The position numbers were made by a program, and so were the translations under genes. Below are positions 8,780 to 15,006 of a DNA stretch of 15,093 nt, in pieces. The number at the start of each line of letters is the position of its first letter. The stretch's first letter is position 1. Source of the stretch: JBFXEO01 sp050180015. GTDB lineage: Bacteria > Bacteroidota > Bacteroidia > Bacteroidales > Tenuifilaceae. The stretch lies in the NCBI GenBank assembly GCA_050180015.1, contig JBFXEO010000051.1:1-15093 (forward strand), given 5' to 3'. Below the pieces are notes generated by a model. It did no database searches, was not told the origin of the DNA, and was given only the letters and a program-made list of their open reading frames with translations.

Positions 8780-11557
8780 ATGAATAAACCCGTTAAAATA
8801 CTTCTACTTGAAGACGTTGAAACCGACGCGCAACTTGCCGAACGGGAAGTAAAAAAAACTATCCCACACTATGAGCTCAAATGGGTTGATAACAAGGAAG
8901 ATTTCATTGACGCATTGAACAAATTTTGCCCGGAAATAATAATATCTGACTACCAGCTGCCAAGCTTCGACGGGCTATCGGCCTTAAAAATCAAGCAGCT
9001 GTATAGGCCTGGGATTCCCTTTATAATATTTACCGGTTCAATTAATGAGGATACCGCCGTAGAGTGCATGAAGGCCGGAGCAACCGACTACATCATTAAA
9101 GAGCACCTGAAACGTTTGGGCCCGGCTATTACCAGCGCCTTAGAGCAAAAGGAAATTTTAAGTGCAACCGAAAAAGAGCTAATACAAAGCGAGGAAAAAT
9201 TCCATAGGCTGGCTGACAACATGCCCGATATAATATACAATGTAGGCCTTGAACCCAACAAACATTTCGAGTATATTAATCCGGCGGCCGAAACAATTAC
9301 AGGGTACTCAATATCGGAGTTTTACTCCAACAACGAACTGGTTTCAAAAATTATCCATCCTATCATTTTCTATTTTGTAGAAGAGCAAAATAATTTGGAC
9401 GAGTATTTCAGCAAACCCATTGTAACAAAACTGGTGAAAAAGGATGACACCGCTATTTGGCTTGAATTACGGAACATTCCCGTATATGACGAAACCGGAA
9501 AAGTAATAGCCATAGAGGGCATTGCTCAGGATATTACCGAGAAACGAAATGCCGAGATACTAAAACAGGCAATATTCAACATTGCGCAGGCATCGAGCAA
9601 CACAAAAAACTTAACTGAACTATACGTTGAAGTACATAAGATTATTAGCAGCATTATGCCTGCCAGTAATTTTTACATCGCCATACACAACATAGTAACA
9701 GATGAAATTTATTTCCCCTACTTTGTCAACGAAAACAGAGAAATACCACAAAAACGCAAATTTGGGAACGGATTAACGGAATACATAATAATTACGGGAA
9801 AATCGCTGCTATGTAACTCAGACTGTATTGATGAATTAGTCAAACAGAGGAAAGTTGTTCAGGTTTTGCCCGAACACTCCGTTTGGTTGGGAGTACCCCT
9901 AAAGTACGATGAAAGGACAATTGGTGTAATGATACTACAGAATTACCAAAACGTAATGGCCTACGGCGAAAAGGAAAGAAGCATGCTGGAGTACGTTTCA
10001 ATCCAAGTTGCCAAGGCCATAGTATTCAAAAAGGCCGAGGAACAAATTTTAAAACTATCAAAAGCCGCGGAGCAAAGCCCGGTGTCAATTGAAATAACCA
10101 ATTCCGAGCCTGCCATTGAATATGTGAATAGCGCTTTCAGCGAGCTAACCGGGTACAGTTTTTCGGAGGCGGTAGGGAAAAATCCCCGATTTTTAAAATC
10201 GGGGCAAACCCCGACCGAAACATACAAAGATCTTTGGGATAAACTACAGACGGCGCAAACCTGGAAAGGAGAATTCATCAACAAAAAAAAGGATGGAACC
10301 CTTTTTGTTGAAAGTGCAATCATAACACCCATATCCGATGAAAATGGCGCGATAATTAATTACGTGGCCATCAAAGAGGATATAACTCTAAAAAAACAAA
10401 TTGAGCAAGAGCTCATACAAACAAAGGAAAAAGCGGAAGAAAGCGACAGGCTAAAAACGGCTTTCCTGCAAAACATGTCTCACGAGATTCGCACCCCAAT
10501 GAATGCCATTGTCGGTTTTTCTGATTTAATGGAACTGGAAATTAGTAATCCTCAAAAATTGCGGGAATACATCCGTACAATAAAAAAACGATCGAACGAT
10601 TTGCTGGACATTATTAACGAATTACTCGATATTGCACGGATAGAATCTAAACAAATTAAACTAAAAGAAGGTAATGTGAACCTGAGTAAAACCATCGAAG
10701 AACTTTTCCTGGAATTTTCCAATCATCCAATAAAACAAGAAAAATCAAATATCACGCTATCATACACTCGTTTACCAAACCGTATAAACGCCAACGTTGT
10801 AAGCGACGGCGGAAAGCTAAAACAAATTTTTACCAACCTAATACACAACGCCATCAAGTTTACACCGGAAGGAGAGGTGAGGTTCGGGTTCCATAGCATC
10901 GATGAAAATAGTATAACCTTTTATGTATCCGATAGTGGAACGGGCATACCCAATCACATGAAAACGATAATTTTTGACCGATTCCGAAAATCAGCGGATG
11001 AAAGCTCTTACGCACAGGATGGGATTGGCCTGGGCCTATCAATTGTAAAGGGATTACTTCAAATTTTCAACGGTAAAATTTGGGTCGAATCCGAAGAAAA
11101 CCATGGAGCTACATTTTACTTTAGTATTCCGTACAACCCCGCTCCAACCAGTATGGAGGAGCAAAAAGAAACCGAATCAATCGACTACGACTGGAGCAAC
11201 TACTCATTGCTAATTGTTGAGGATGAACCTTATAATATTTTACTATTCATAGAACTACTCAAATACACTAATATAAACTGTTTAGTAAGCAAAACCGGGG
11301 CAGAGGCCATCGGTATGTTTACAAATTCCGGTAAAATAGATATTGTTTTAATGGACTTAAAGCTACCGGACATGTCTGGCTATGAAATAATTAAAAAATT
11401 TAAAGAAATTAATCCCGCTATCCCAATTGTTGCCCAAACCGCTTATGCTTCCGAAAATGATGCGCAAAAGGCTATTGATGCCGGATGTGTTGGATTTATT
11501 TCCAAGCCCATAAAACACAACGAACTGCTAAAAATTATAAATAAACATTTACGCTAA
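8780..11557 (+). CDS. Soluble hybrid histidine kinase (REC-PAS-GAF-PAS-HisKA-HATPase-REC)
   Basis: This encodes 925 residues with no signal peptide or membrane helix, so it is probably cytosolic. REC1 (about 5-125) has LLLEDVETD, phosphoacceptor Asp57 in ISDYQLP, Thr85 and Lys107. PAS A spans about 138-255, GAF about 262-418, and PAS B about 427-536. PAS B contains GKNPRFLKSGQTP followed by a WKGEFINKKKDG block, a form seen in NifL/Aer-like and LOV-like PAS domains, with Pro where photoactive LOV domains have Cys. HisKA has NMSHEIRTPMNAI with His568. The ATPase domain has Asn686/Asn690 in TNLIHNAIKFT, Asp718 in SDSGTG, and a GIGLGLS G2 box. REC2 (about 809-925) has VEDEPYN, Asp859 in LMDLKLP, Thr887 and Lys909. 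Both receivers look competent, so REC1 can accept phosphate from a partner and REC2 from its own kinase core. It starts 3 nt after the Rcp1-like regulator. Confidence 0.93.
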   Translation: MNKPVKILLLEDVETDAQLAEREVKKTIPHYELKWVDNKEDFIDALNKFCPEIIISDYQLPSFDGLSALKIKQLYRPGIPFIIFTGSINEDTAVECMKAGATDYIIKEHLKRLGPAITSALEQKEILSATEKELIQSEEKFHRLADNMPDIIYNVGLEPNKHFEYINPAAETITGYSISEFYSNNELVSKIIHPIIFYFVEEQNNLDEYFSKPIVTKLVKKDDTAIWLELRNIPVYDETGKVIAIEGIAQDITEKRNAEILKQAIFNIAQASSNTKNLTELYVEVHKIISSIMPASNFYIAIHNIVTDEIYFPYFVNENREIPQKRKFGNGLTEYIIITGKSLLCNSDCIDELVKQRKVVQVLPEHSVWLGVPLKYDERTIGVMILQNYQNVMAYGEKERSMLEYVSIQVAKAIVFKKAEEQILKLSKAAEQSPVSIEITNSEPAIEYVNSAFSELTGYSFSEAVGKNPRFLKSGQTPTETYKDLWDKLQTAQTWKGEFINKKKDGTLFVESAIITPISDENGAIINYVAIKEDITLKKQIEQELIQTKEKAEESDRLKTAFLQNMSHEIRTPMNAIVGFSDLMELEISNPQKLREYIRTIKKRSNDLLDIINELLDIARIESKQIKLKEGNVNLSKTIEELFLEFSNHPIKQEKSNITLSYTRLPNRINANVVSDGGKLKQIFTNLIHNAIKFTPEGEVRFGFHSIDENSITFYVSDSGTGIPNHMKTIIFDRFRKSADESSYAQDGIGLGLSIVKGLLQIFNGKIWVESEENHGATFYFSIPYNPAPTSMEEQKETESIDYDWSNYSLLIVEDEPYNILLFIELLKYTNINCLVSKTGAEAIGMFTNSGKIDIVLMDLKLPDMSGYEIIKKFKEINPAIPIVAQTAYASENDAQKAIDAGCVGFISKPIKHNELLKIINKHLR

Positions 11558-11563
11558 GAGGAG

Positions 11564-11643
11564 TTTTGCCCCACGCCTGCCGGAAGTAAAATATCCCTAT
11601 ACTTTTGATTGATTTAGGAGATTGGGCGTGTTGCATGGCAAAA
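11564..11643. repeat. Nested inverted repeat between converging genes
   Basis: Between the converging hybrid-kinase and DUF4130 genes, TTTTGCC (11564-11570) pairs with GGCAAAA (11637-11643). CACGCC (11572-11577) pairs with GGCGTG (11625-11630), and AAGTA (11584-11588) pairs with TACTT (11600-11604). The arms are perfect but separated by internal loops, and no T-tract follows on either strand. It could be a folded 3' region for either transcript, but it is not a standard terminator. The rest of 11558-11711 shows nothing recognisable. Confidence 0.3.
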
Positions 11644-11711
11644 TAGCCTTCAGTTTGCATACCGAATTCTTGCGGCGAACTCGTGTATCATTTTAAGCAA
11701 CCTTTTCTTAA

Positions 11712-12488
11712 TCATAAACCGGCATCCTGCTTCTCGGTAAGGTATTTCCAAAAGCGTTTTGGTAGAAGCTGCATGTGGAGCTTTGGGTTTATTCTCTCCC
11801 TTATACACATGGATTTAAAGTAACCCTTCCAAAGATCCTGAAATAGCTGCTCATCCTTATCCATAAAGCTTGGGTCTATTTTACCGGTAGCCGGATCGAT
11901 TAAACTTTCGGCAAATTTAAACTCGGACGTGCTTTTTAAATCGTAGAAAAAACCATAATTGCGTCCGGTATCGTAAATAATCCACTGCTGATCGGCAAAC
12001 CGTTTCCCGAAATGTTTTATTGCCAAAGGCAAAACATTGTACTTTGGATCGAATGAGGCGTAGTAAATGCCATCGATTGTTTTTTGGAACCTAACAAACA
12101 TACGTATTCGTTCTGCCTCACGGGCTACTTTCCTGTTAATCTTGAGCAGCTCCAGAACATTTTTATTTCCAAAGTCCAGCTCTATGTTTACCTTCGATTC
12201 AAAAACATCGCGGATATAGCTTAGAATTAACATCTCAATGCCGGAAATCTCGGAAAGAAATGCATGGTACACCATTTGACAGCTTGTACCCGAAATCTTT
12301 CTGTGTAACCCGCTCCATACACGCCTTGCCCTTACCTCATCAGTTAATACTTCGTGATTTTCAGGGAAAAGTGAAAGTTGGCTATTGGCATTCCCCAAAA
12401 TCTTATCAGGAAATACCCTCTTATCGTAACAATCGAACACAAGGGCAAGAAAACCTTCAAAAGTTCTATCGTAAGTCCAGATGTTCAT
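11712..12488 (-). CDS. DUF4130 / TIGR03915-type DNA metabolism protein
   Basis: This encodes 258 residues. The N-terminus (MNIWTYDRTFEGFLALVFDCYD), the central FDPKYNVLPLAIKHFGKRFADQ region (about 146-167), IYDTGRNYGFFYDL (171-184), and the C-terminal INPKLHMQLLPKRFWKYL (about 233-250) are typical of the family that co-occurs with TIGR03916 radical-SAM proteins, sometimes fused to a uracil-DNA-glycosylase-like domain. Here no glycosylase domain is fused. Residues 37-41 are QLSLF (nt 12366-12380), matching the consensus pentapeptide for binding the bacterial sliding clamp DnaN. It starts 8 nt after the radical-SAM gene stop and is clearly in the same transcription unit. The biochemical activity is unknown; a nucleic-acid role is inferred from family context and the clamp motif. 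Confidence 0.88.
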   Translation of the reverse strand: MNIWTYDRTFEGFLALVFDCYDKRVFPDKILGNANSQLSLFPENHEVLTDEVRARRVWSGLHRKISGTSCQMVYHAFLSEISGIEMLILSYIRDVFESKVNIELDFGNKNVLELLKINRKVAREAERIRMFVRFQKTIDGIYYASFDPKYNVLPLAIKHFGKRFADQQWIIYDTGRNYGFFYDLKSTSEFKFAESLIDPATGKIDPSFMDKDEQLFQDLWKGYFKSMCIRERINPKLHMQLLPKRFWKYLTEKQDAGL

Positions 12489-12496
12489 AGCTCCAT

Positions 12497-13765
12497 TTAG
12501 TAGCTGGGGAACAGGCTTAGTTGTCCGGGGTACTTATCCTTTTTGTTTACAGTTTTTTTCTTCGCAAACAGTTGCTTCATGTTTTCTGGTTTTATCTCGT
12601 TAATAGTGGGCGAAGAAAGTTCGTTGCAGGTAATAAAGTAACGGGCACGTTTCATCACAACGCCCATTTGCTGGAGTTGGCCAGAGTTGATTCGCCCGTA
12701 CCGCCTTGACATTACTATCAACTTTGCCGATTTTAGACCAATACCGGGCACTCTTAGAATGAGCTCGTAGGGTGCCTTATTGATATCCACGGGAAACATC
12801 CCGGGGTTCCTAATGGCATAGCCCAACTTTGGATCGATATCCAAATCCAAATTGGGGTGCTTGGCACTCACAATCTCATCGGCCCTGAAGAAATAGAAGC
12901 GCATAAGCCAATCCGACTGGTAAAGCCTATGCTCGCGCACCAACGGGGGCGATGACAGCGCAGGAAGCCGGCTATCGGTGGTATTAATAGGAATGTAACC
13001 CGAGTAGTACACACGCTTTAGCTGCTGCTGGCTATATAGGCTTGATGCAAGATTTAAAATTTGATTGTCGGTATCGGGAGTAGCACCAATTATAAGCTGT
13101 GTGCTTTGCCCCGCAGGCGCAAACTTTGGAGCCGAACGGAATTTCCTCGTATCTTCCTTGCTAACCAAAATCCCCTGGCGGATGGAATTCATCGGGGTAA
13201 GGATACTGTTGTAATCCTTTTCGGGTGCCAGCCACCTTAAATTATCTTCAGTTGGTATTTCAATATTAACGCTAAGTCGATCGGCGTACAAGCCTGCTTC
13301 ACGAATCAATTCAGGGCTAGCTCCCGGAATACTTTTTAAATGGATATAACCATGAAAACGATGCTCTGTCCGCAATTCTTTGGCAACCCGTGTTATTAGT
13401 GACATCGTATGGTCTGGACTCTTTACTACACCTGAACTCAGGAATAATCCCTCAATATAATTTCGCCGATAAAACGATATGGTAAGTTCGGTAATTTCTT
13501 TAACCGACAACGCGGTACGCTCAATATCGTTACTTCTGCGGTTGATACAGTAAGCACAATCGTACATGCAGTAATTGGTCTGCATTATTTTAAGCAGCGA
13601 AACACAACGACCATCCTCGGTAAAACTATGGCAAACGCCCCACGGAGAAGCATTGCCTATACCATTGCCCGTGTTACCCCTATTGCTACCGCTCGAGGCA
13701 CAAGAAACATCGTACTTAGCCGCACCGGCAAGAATCTCAAGTTTTCTCAGCACATCATTCATCAT
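12497..13765 (-). CDS. Putative DNA modification/repair radical SAM protein with C-terminal HhH (TIGR03916 type)
   Basis: This encodes 422 residues. The radical-SAM iron-sulphur motif is CMYDCAYC (Cys66-x3-Cys70-x2-Cys73), which would bind a 4Fe-4S cluster and S-adenosylmethionine. Three more cysteines precede it (22, 45, 54). The C-terminal part has a helix-hairpin-helix at about 329-358 (NKAPYELILRVPGIGLKSAK), a non-sequence-specific DNA-binding element found in repair enzymes. Residues 415-419 are QLSLF (nt 12509-12523), three residues from the C-terminus, a canonical sliding-clamp-binding tail. Start codons at 13765 and 13762 (Met-Met) are both possible. It is the first gene of a two-gene unit with the DUF4130 partner and is transcribed divergently from the LexA-like repressor gene. 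The family is annotated as putative DNA modification/repair; the substrate and chemistry are not known to me. Confidence 0.9.
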   Translation of the reverse strand: MMNDVLRKLEILAGAAKYDVSCASSGSNRGNTGNGIGNASPWGVCHSFTEDGRCVSLLKIMQTNYCMYDCAYCINRRSNDIERTALSVKEITELTISFYRRNYIEGLFLSSGVVKSPDHTMSLITRVAKELRTEHRFHGYIHLKSIPGASPELIREAGLYADRLSVNIEIPTEDNLRWLAPEKDYNSILTPMNSIRQGILVSKEDTRKFRSAPKFAPAGQSTQLIIGATPDTDNQILNLASSLYSQQQLKRVYYSGYIPINTTDSRLPALSSPPLVREHRLYQSDWLMRFYFFRADEIVSAKHPNLDLDIDPKLGYAIRNPGMFPVDINKAPYELILRVPGIGLKSAKLIVMSRRYGRINSGQLQQMGVVMKRARYFITCNELSSPTINEIKPENMKQLFAKKKTVNKKDKYPGQLSLFPSY

Positions 13766-13773
13766 AACCCCTT

Positions 13774-13786
13774 AAAATATTGCCAA
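13774..13786 (-). promoter_or_regulatory. Candidate operator copy 1 (near radical-SAM gene start)
   Basis: Read on the minus strand this is TTGGCAATATTTT, 8 nt upstream of the radical-SAM start codon. It shares CAATATTTT and the leading TT with the copy at 13835. With the copy at 13864 it defines a TTRSCAATATWTT-like motif present three times in a 113-bp intergenic region. The AT-rich background makes chance similarity possible. Confidence 0.35.
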
Positions 13787-13793
13787 AAACGCA

Positions 13794-13825
13794 TTTGTAA
13801 TTCAACCAATTTATTCCTAATTTTG
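13794..13825 (+). promoter_or_regulatory. Promoter of the LexA-like repressor gene
   Basis: TTTG (13794-13797), a 20-bp spacer, and TAATTTTG (13818-13825) match the Bacteroidota primary-sigma consensus TTTG-N19-21-TAnnTTTG exactly. The implied start of transcription is near 13832, giving a leader of about 47 nt. This is the best promoter match in the window. Candidate operator copies lie just downstream, where a bound repressor could block initiation or early elongation. Confidence 0.65.
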
Positions 13826-13829
13826 GGGG

Positions 13830-13837
13830 CAAATTTA
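13830..13837 (-). promoter_or_regulatory. Possible -7 element for the radical-SAM/DUF4130 unit
   Basis: On the minus strand this reads TAAATTTG, an exact TAnnTTTG, about 65 bp upstream of the radical-SAM start. No TTG lies at the expected -33 distance, so the call is weak. If real, the two divergent promoters would overlap and could be controlled by the same bound protein. Confidence 0.3.
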
Positions 13838-13847
13838 CCAATATTTT
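13835..13847 (+). promoter_or_regulatory. Candidate operator copy 2
   Basis: TTACCAATATTTT lies between the -7 box and the start codon of the repressor gene and also overlaps the possible minus-strand -7 element. It matches copy 1 (reverse strand) at 11 of 13 positions and copy 3 at 11 of 13. Confidence 0.35.
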
Positions 13848-13863
13848 TAGCATATAAATTTTA

Positions 13864-13878
13864 TTAGCAATATATTTT
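13864..13878 (+). promoter_or_regulatory. Candidate operator copy 3, abutting the repressor start codon
   Basis: TTAGCAATATATTTT ends at the base before the ATG at 13879. Its first six bases, TTAGCA, also occur at 13847-13852, 17 bp upstream in direct orientation. Binding of the encoded repressor here would give autoregulation; this is inferred from position only. Confidence 0.35.
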
Positions 13879-14673
13879 ATGAATAATTTCCTGGGATTAA
13901 ATATCAAACACCTACGAAGAGTTCGAGACTTAACGCAGGATCAACTCGCCGGTAAAATTGGAGTAAACCGCGCTATGATTGGTTCTTACGAAGAAGGTCG
14001 TGCAACGCCCAAACTTCAAGCCCTGCAAATCTTGTCCCATTACTTCAATGTGAGCATTGATGACCTGGTGAACACCGATCTGAGCTCCGAAAAAAAAAGC
14101 AAGGATAGCCCAAGTGTTGACATTTCAGGAAGAAATTTACGCGTACTAACGACACTTGTGGATCGTAGCAACGATGAGCTTATCGCCCTAGTTCCAGTAA
14201 AAGCATCGGCTGGATACACAAAGGGTTACGCCGATCCGGATTTTATAGAAACATTACCAAAATTCAGCTTGCCTTTCTCAGAGCTTAGCAAGGCAAGAAC
14301 CTACAGGGCATTCCAAATAAGCGGCAACAGTATGGGGCCAATTCCATCGGGTTCTTACATAATTTGCGAGTACCTTCAAAACTGGAACGAAATTAAAAAT
14401 GGTAAAACCTACGTAGTGATTACAAGAGACGACGGAATAGTGTATAAACGCCTGTATAATGACGATAACGACACTATACTTTTAAAGTCGGACAACCCCG
14501 AATTTGATCCTTACACATTACCAACAGCTTCTATTACGGAGGTGTGGAAAGCACTAGGGTATATCTGTTTTTCCCTACCCGAGCCCGACGAAATGCACCT
14601 GGGAAAACTTACCGCTTTAGTTTACAAGATGCAAGGCGAGATAGAAGAATTGAGGAACGGGAAAAGGATTTAA
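13879..14673 (+). CDS. XRE-family repressor with LexA-like S24 peptidase domain
   Basis: This encodes 264 residues. An N-terminal XRE/Cro-type helix-turn-helix spans about 7-62 (LRRVRDLTQDQLAGKIGV, then MIGSYEEGR). After a linker comes an S24 domain: ASAGY around Ala111-Gly112 as a candidate self-cleavage site, nucleophile Ser151 in ISGNSMGP, and general-base Lys190 in GIVYKRLY. The Ser-to-Lys distance (39 residues) and site-to-Ser distance (40) are close to those of LexA and related repressors. A short coiled-coil-like tail (about 246-260) ends the protein. In the known family, RecA-stimulated autocleavage inactivates the repressor on DNA damage; whether this one responds to RecA is inference. 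It is divergent from the radical-SAM/DUF4130 unit across 113 bp with repeated motifs, which suggests it controls that unit and itself. A prophage repressor is an alternative, but no phage genes are visible. Confidence 0.9.
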   Translation: MNNFLGLNIKHLRRVRDLTQDQLAGKIGVNRAMIGSYEEGRATPKLQALQILSHYFNVSIDDLVNTDLSSEKKSKDSPSVDISGRNLRVLTTLVDRSNDELIALVPVKASAGYTKGYADPDFIETLPKFSLPFSELSKARTYRAFQISGNSMGPIPSGSYIICEYLQNWNEIKNGKTYVVITRDDGIVYKRLYNDDNDTILLKSDNPEFDPYTLPTASITEVWKALGYICFSLPEPDEMHLGKLTALVYKMQGEIEELRNGKRI

Positions 14674-14705
14674 GATAAATTCTACCCTGTTGTATATTAG
14701 AAAGA

Positions 14706-14740
14706 AAAAATACGAATGGAAAAATTCCACTCGTATTTTT
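14706..14740 (+). terminator. Intrinsic-type terminator downstream of the LexA-like gene
   Basis: Arms 14706-14721 and 14725-14740 form a 16-position stem with one mismatch and a 3-nt AAA loop. The 3' arm ends in TTTTT, which doubles as the U-tract, and the 5' arm begins with A's, so the element could also work on the minus strand. It lies 33 nt after the repressor stop codon. Confidence 0.75.
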
Positions 14741-14907
14741 GTCCTTGTCGGGGTGAACCGACGATTCTGTATGCCTGCAAATAATTAATTATCAATATTT
14801 TGAAAAGAACAATTTCTGCGAGTTCACTATTTGGTTCTCATTTGTTTTAGGTGAGGAATAGTCTCTTTGATGAACTCCAATATCAATACAAATATACGAA
14901 AAAGTAA

Positions 14908-15006
14908 TGCATTTGGGTTGCAAAATGCACTAAAAATCTACAAAATTAATTGATTGTAAGCATTTTATTTGGTGTGATTTGAAATGCTTGGGTCTTAGCA
15001 TTTCAA
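14908..15006. repeat. Cluster of alternating GCATTT inverted repeats
   Basis: GCATTT occurs five times in alternating orientation: 14909-14914 (+), 14923-14928 (-), 14960-14965 (+), 14982-14987 (-) and 14998-15003 (+). They form TGCATTT/AAATGCA (14908-14914 with 14923-14929), AAGCATTT/AAATGCTT (14958-14965 with 14982-14989), and a perfect 10-bp hairpin TTGAAATGCT/AGCATTTCAA (14979-14988 with 14997-15006). The last two are mutually exclusive. The terminal hairpin overlaps the stop codon of the minus-strand gene at the right edge. The stretch 14741-14907 before it holds no gene I can support, only a 12-bp AT palindrome at 14781-14792. Confidence 0.55.

Noticed and set aside
13879..14673. Prophage CI-type repressor marking an integrated phage.
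   Set aside because: No integrase, structural, replication or antirepressor genes are in the window; the divergent neighbours are chromosomal-type DNA metabolism genes. The right edge leaves a small possibility open.
14745..14775. GTCGGGGTGAACCGAC and following bases look like the reverse complement of a tRNA 3' end or an attachment-site remnant.
   Set aside because: Only about ten bases resemble a tRNA acceptor end. No T-arm, anticodon arm or second copy is present, and the stretch can simply fold as a 5-bp stem.
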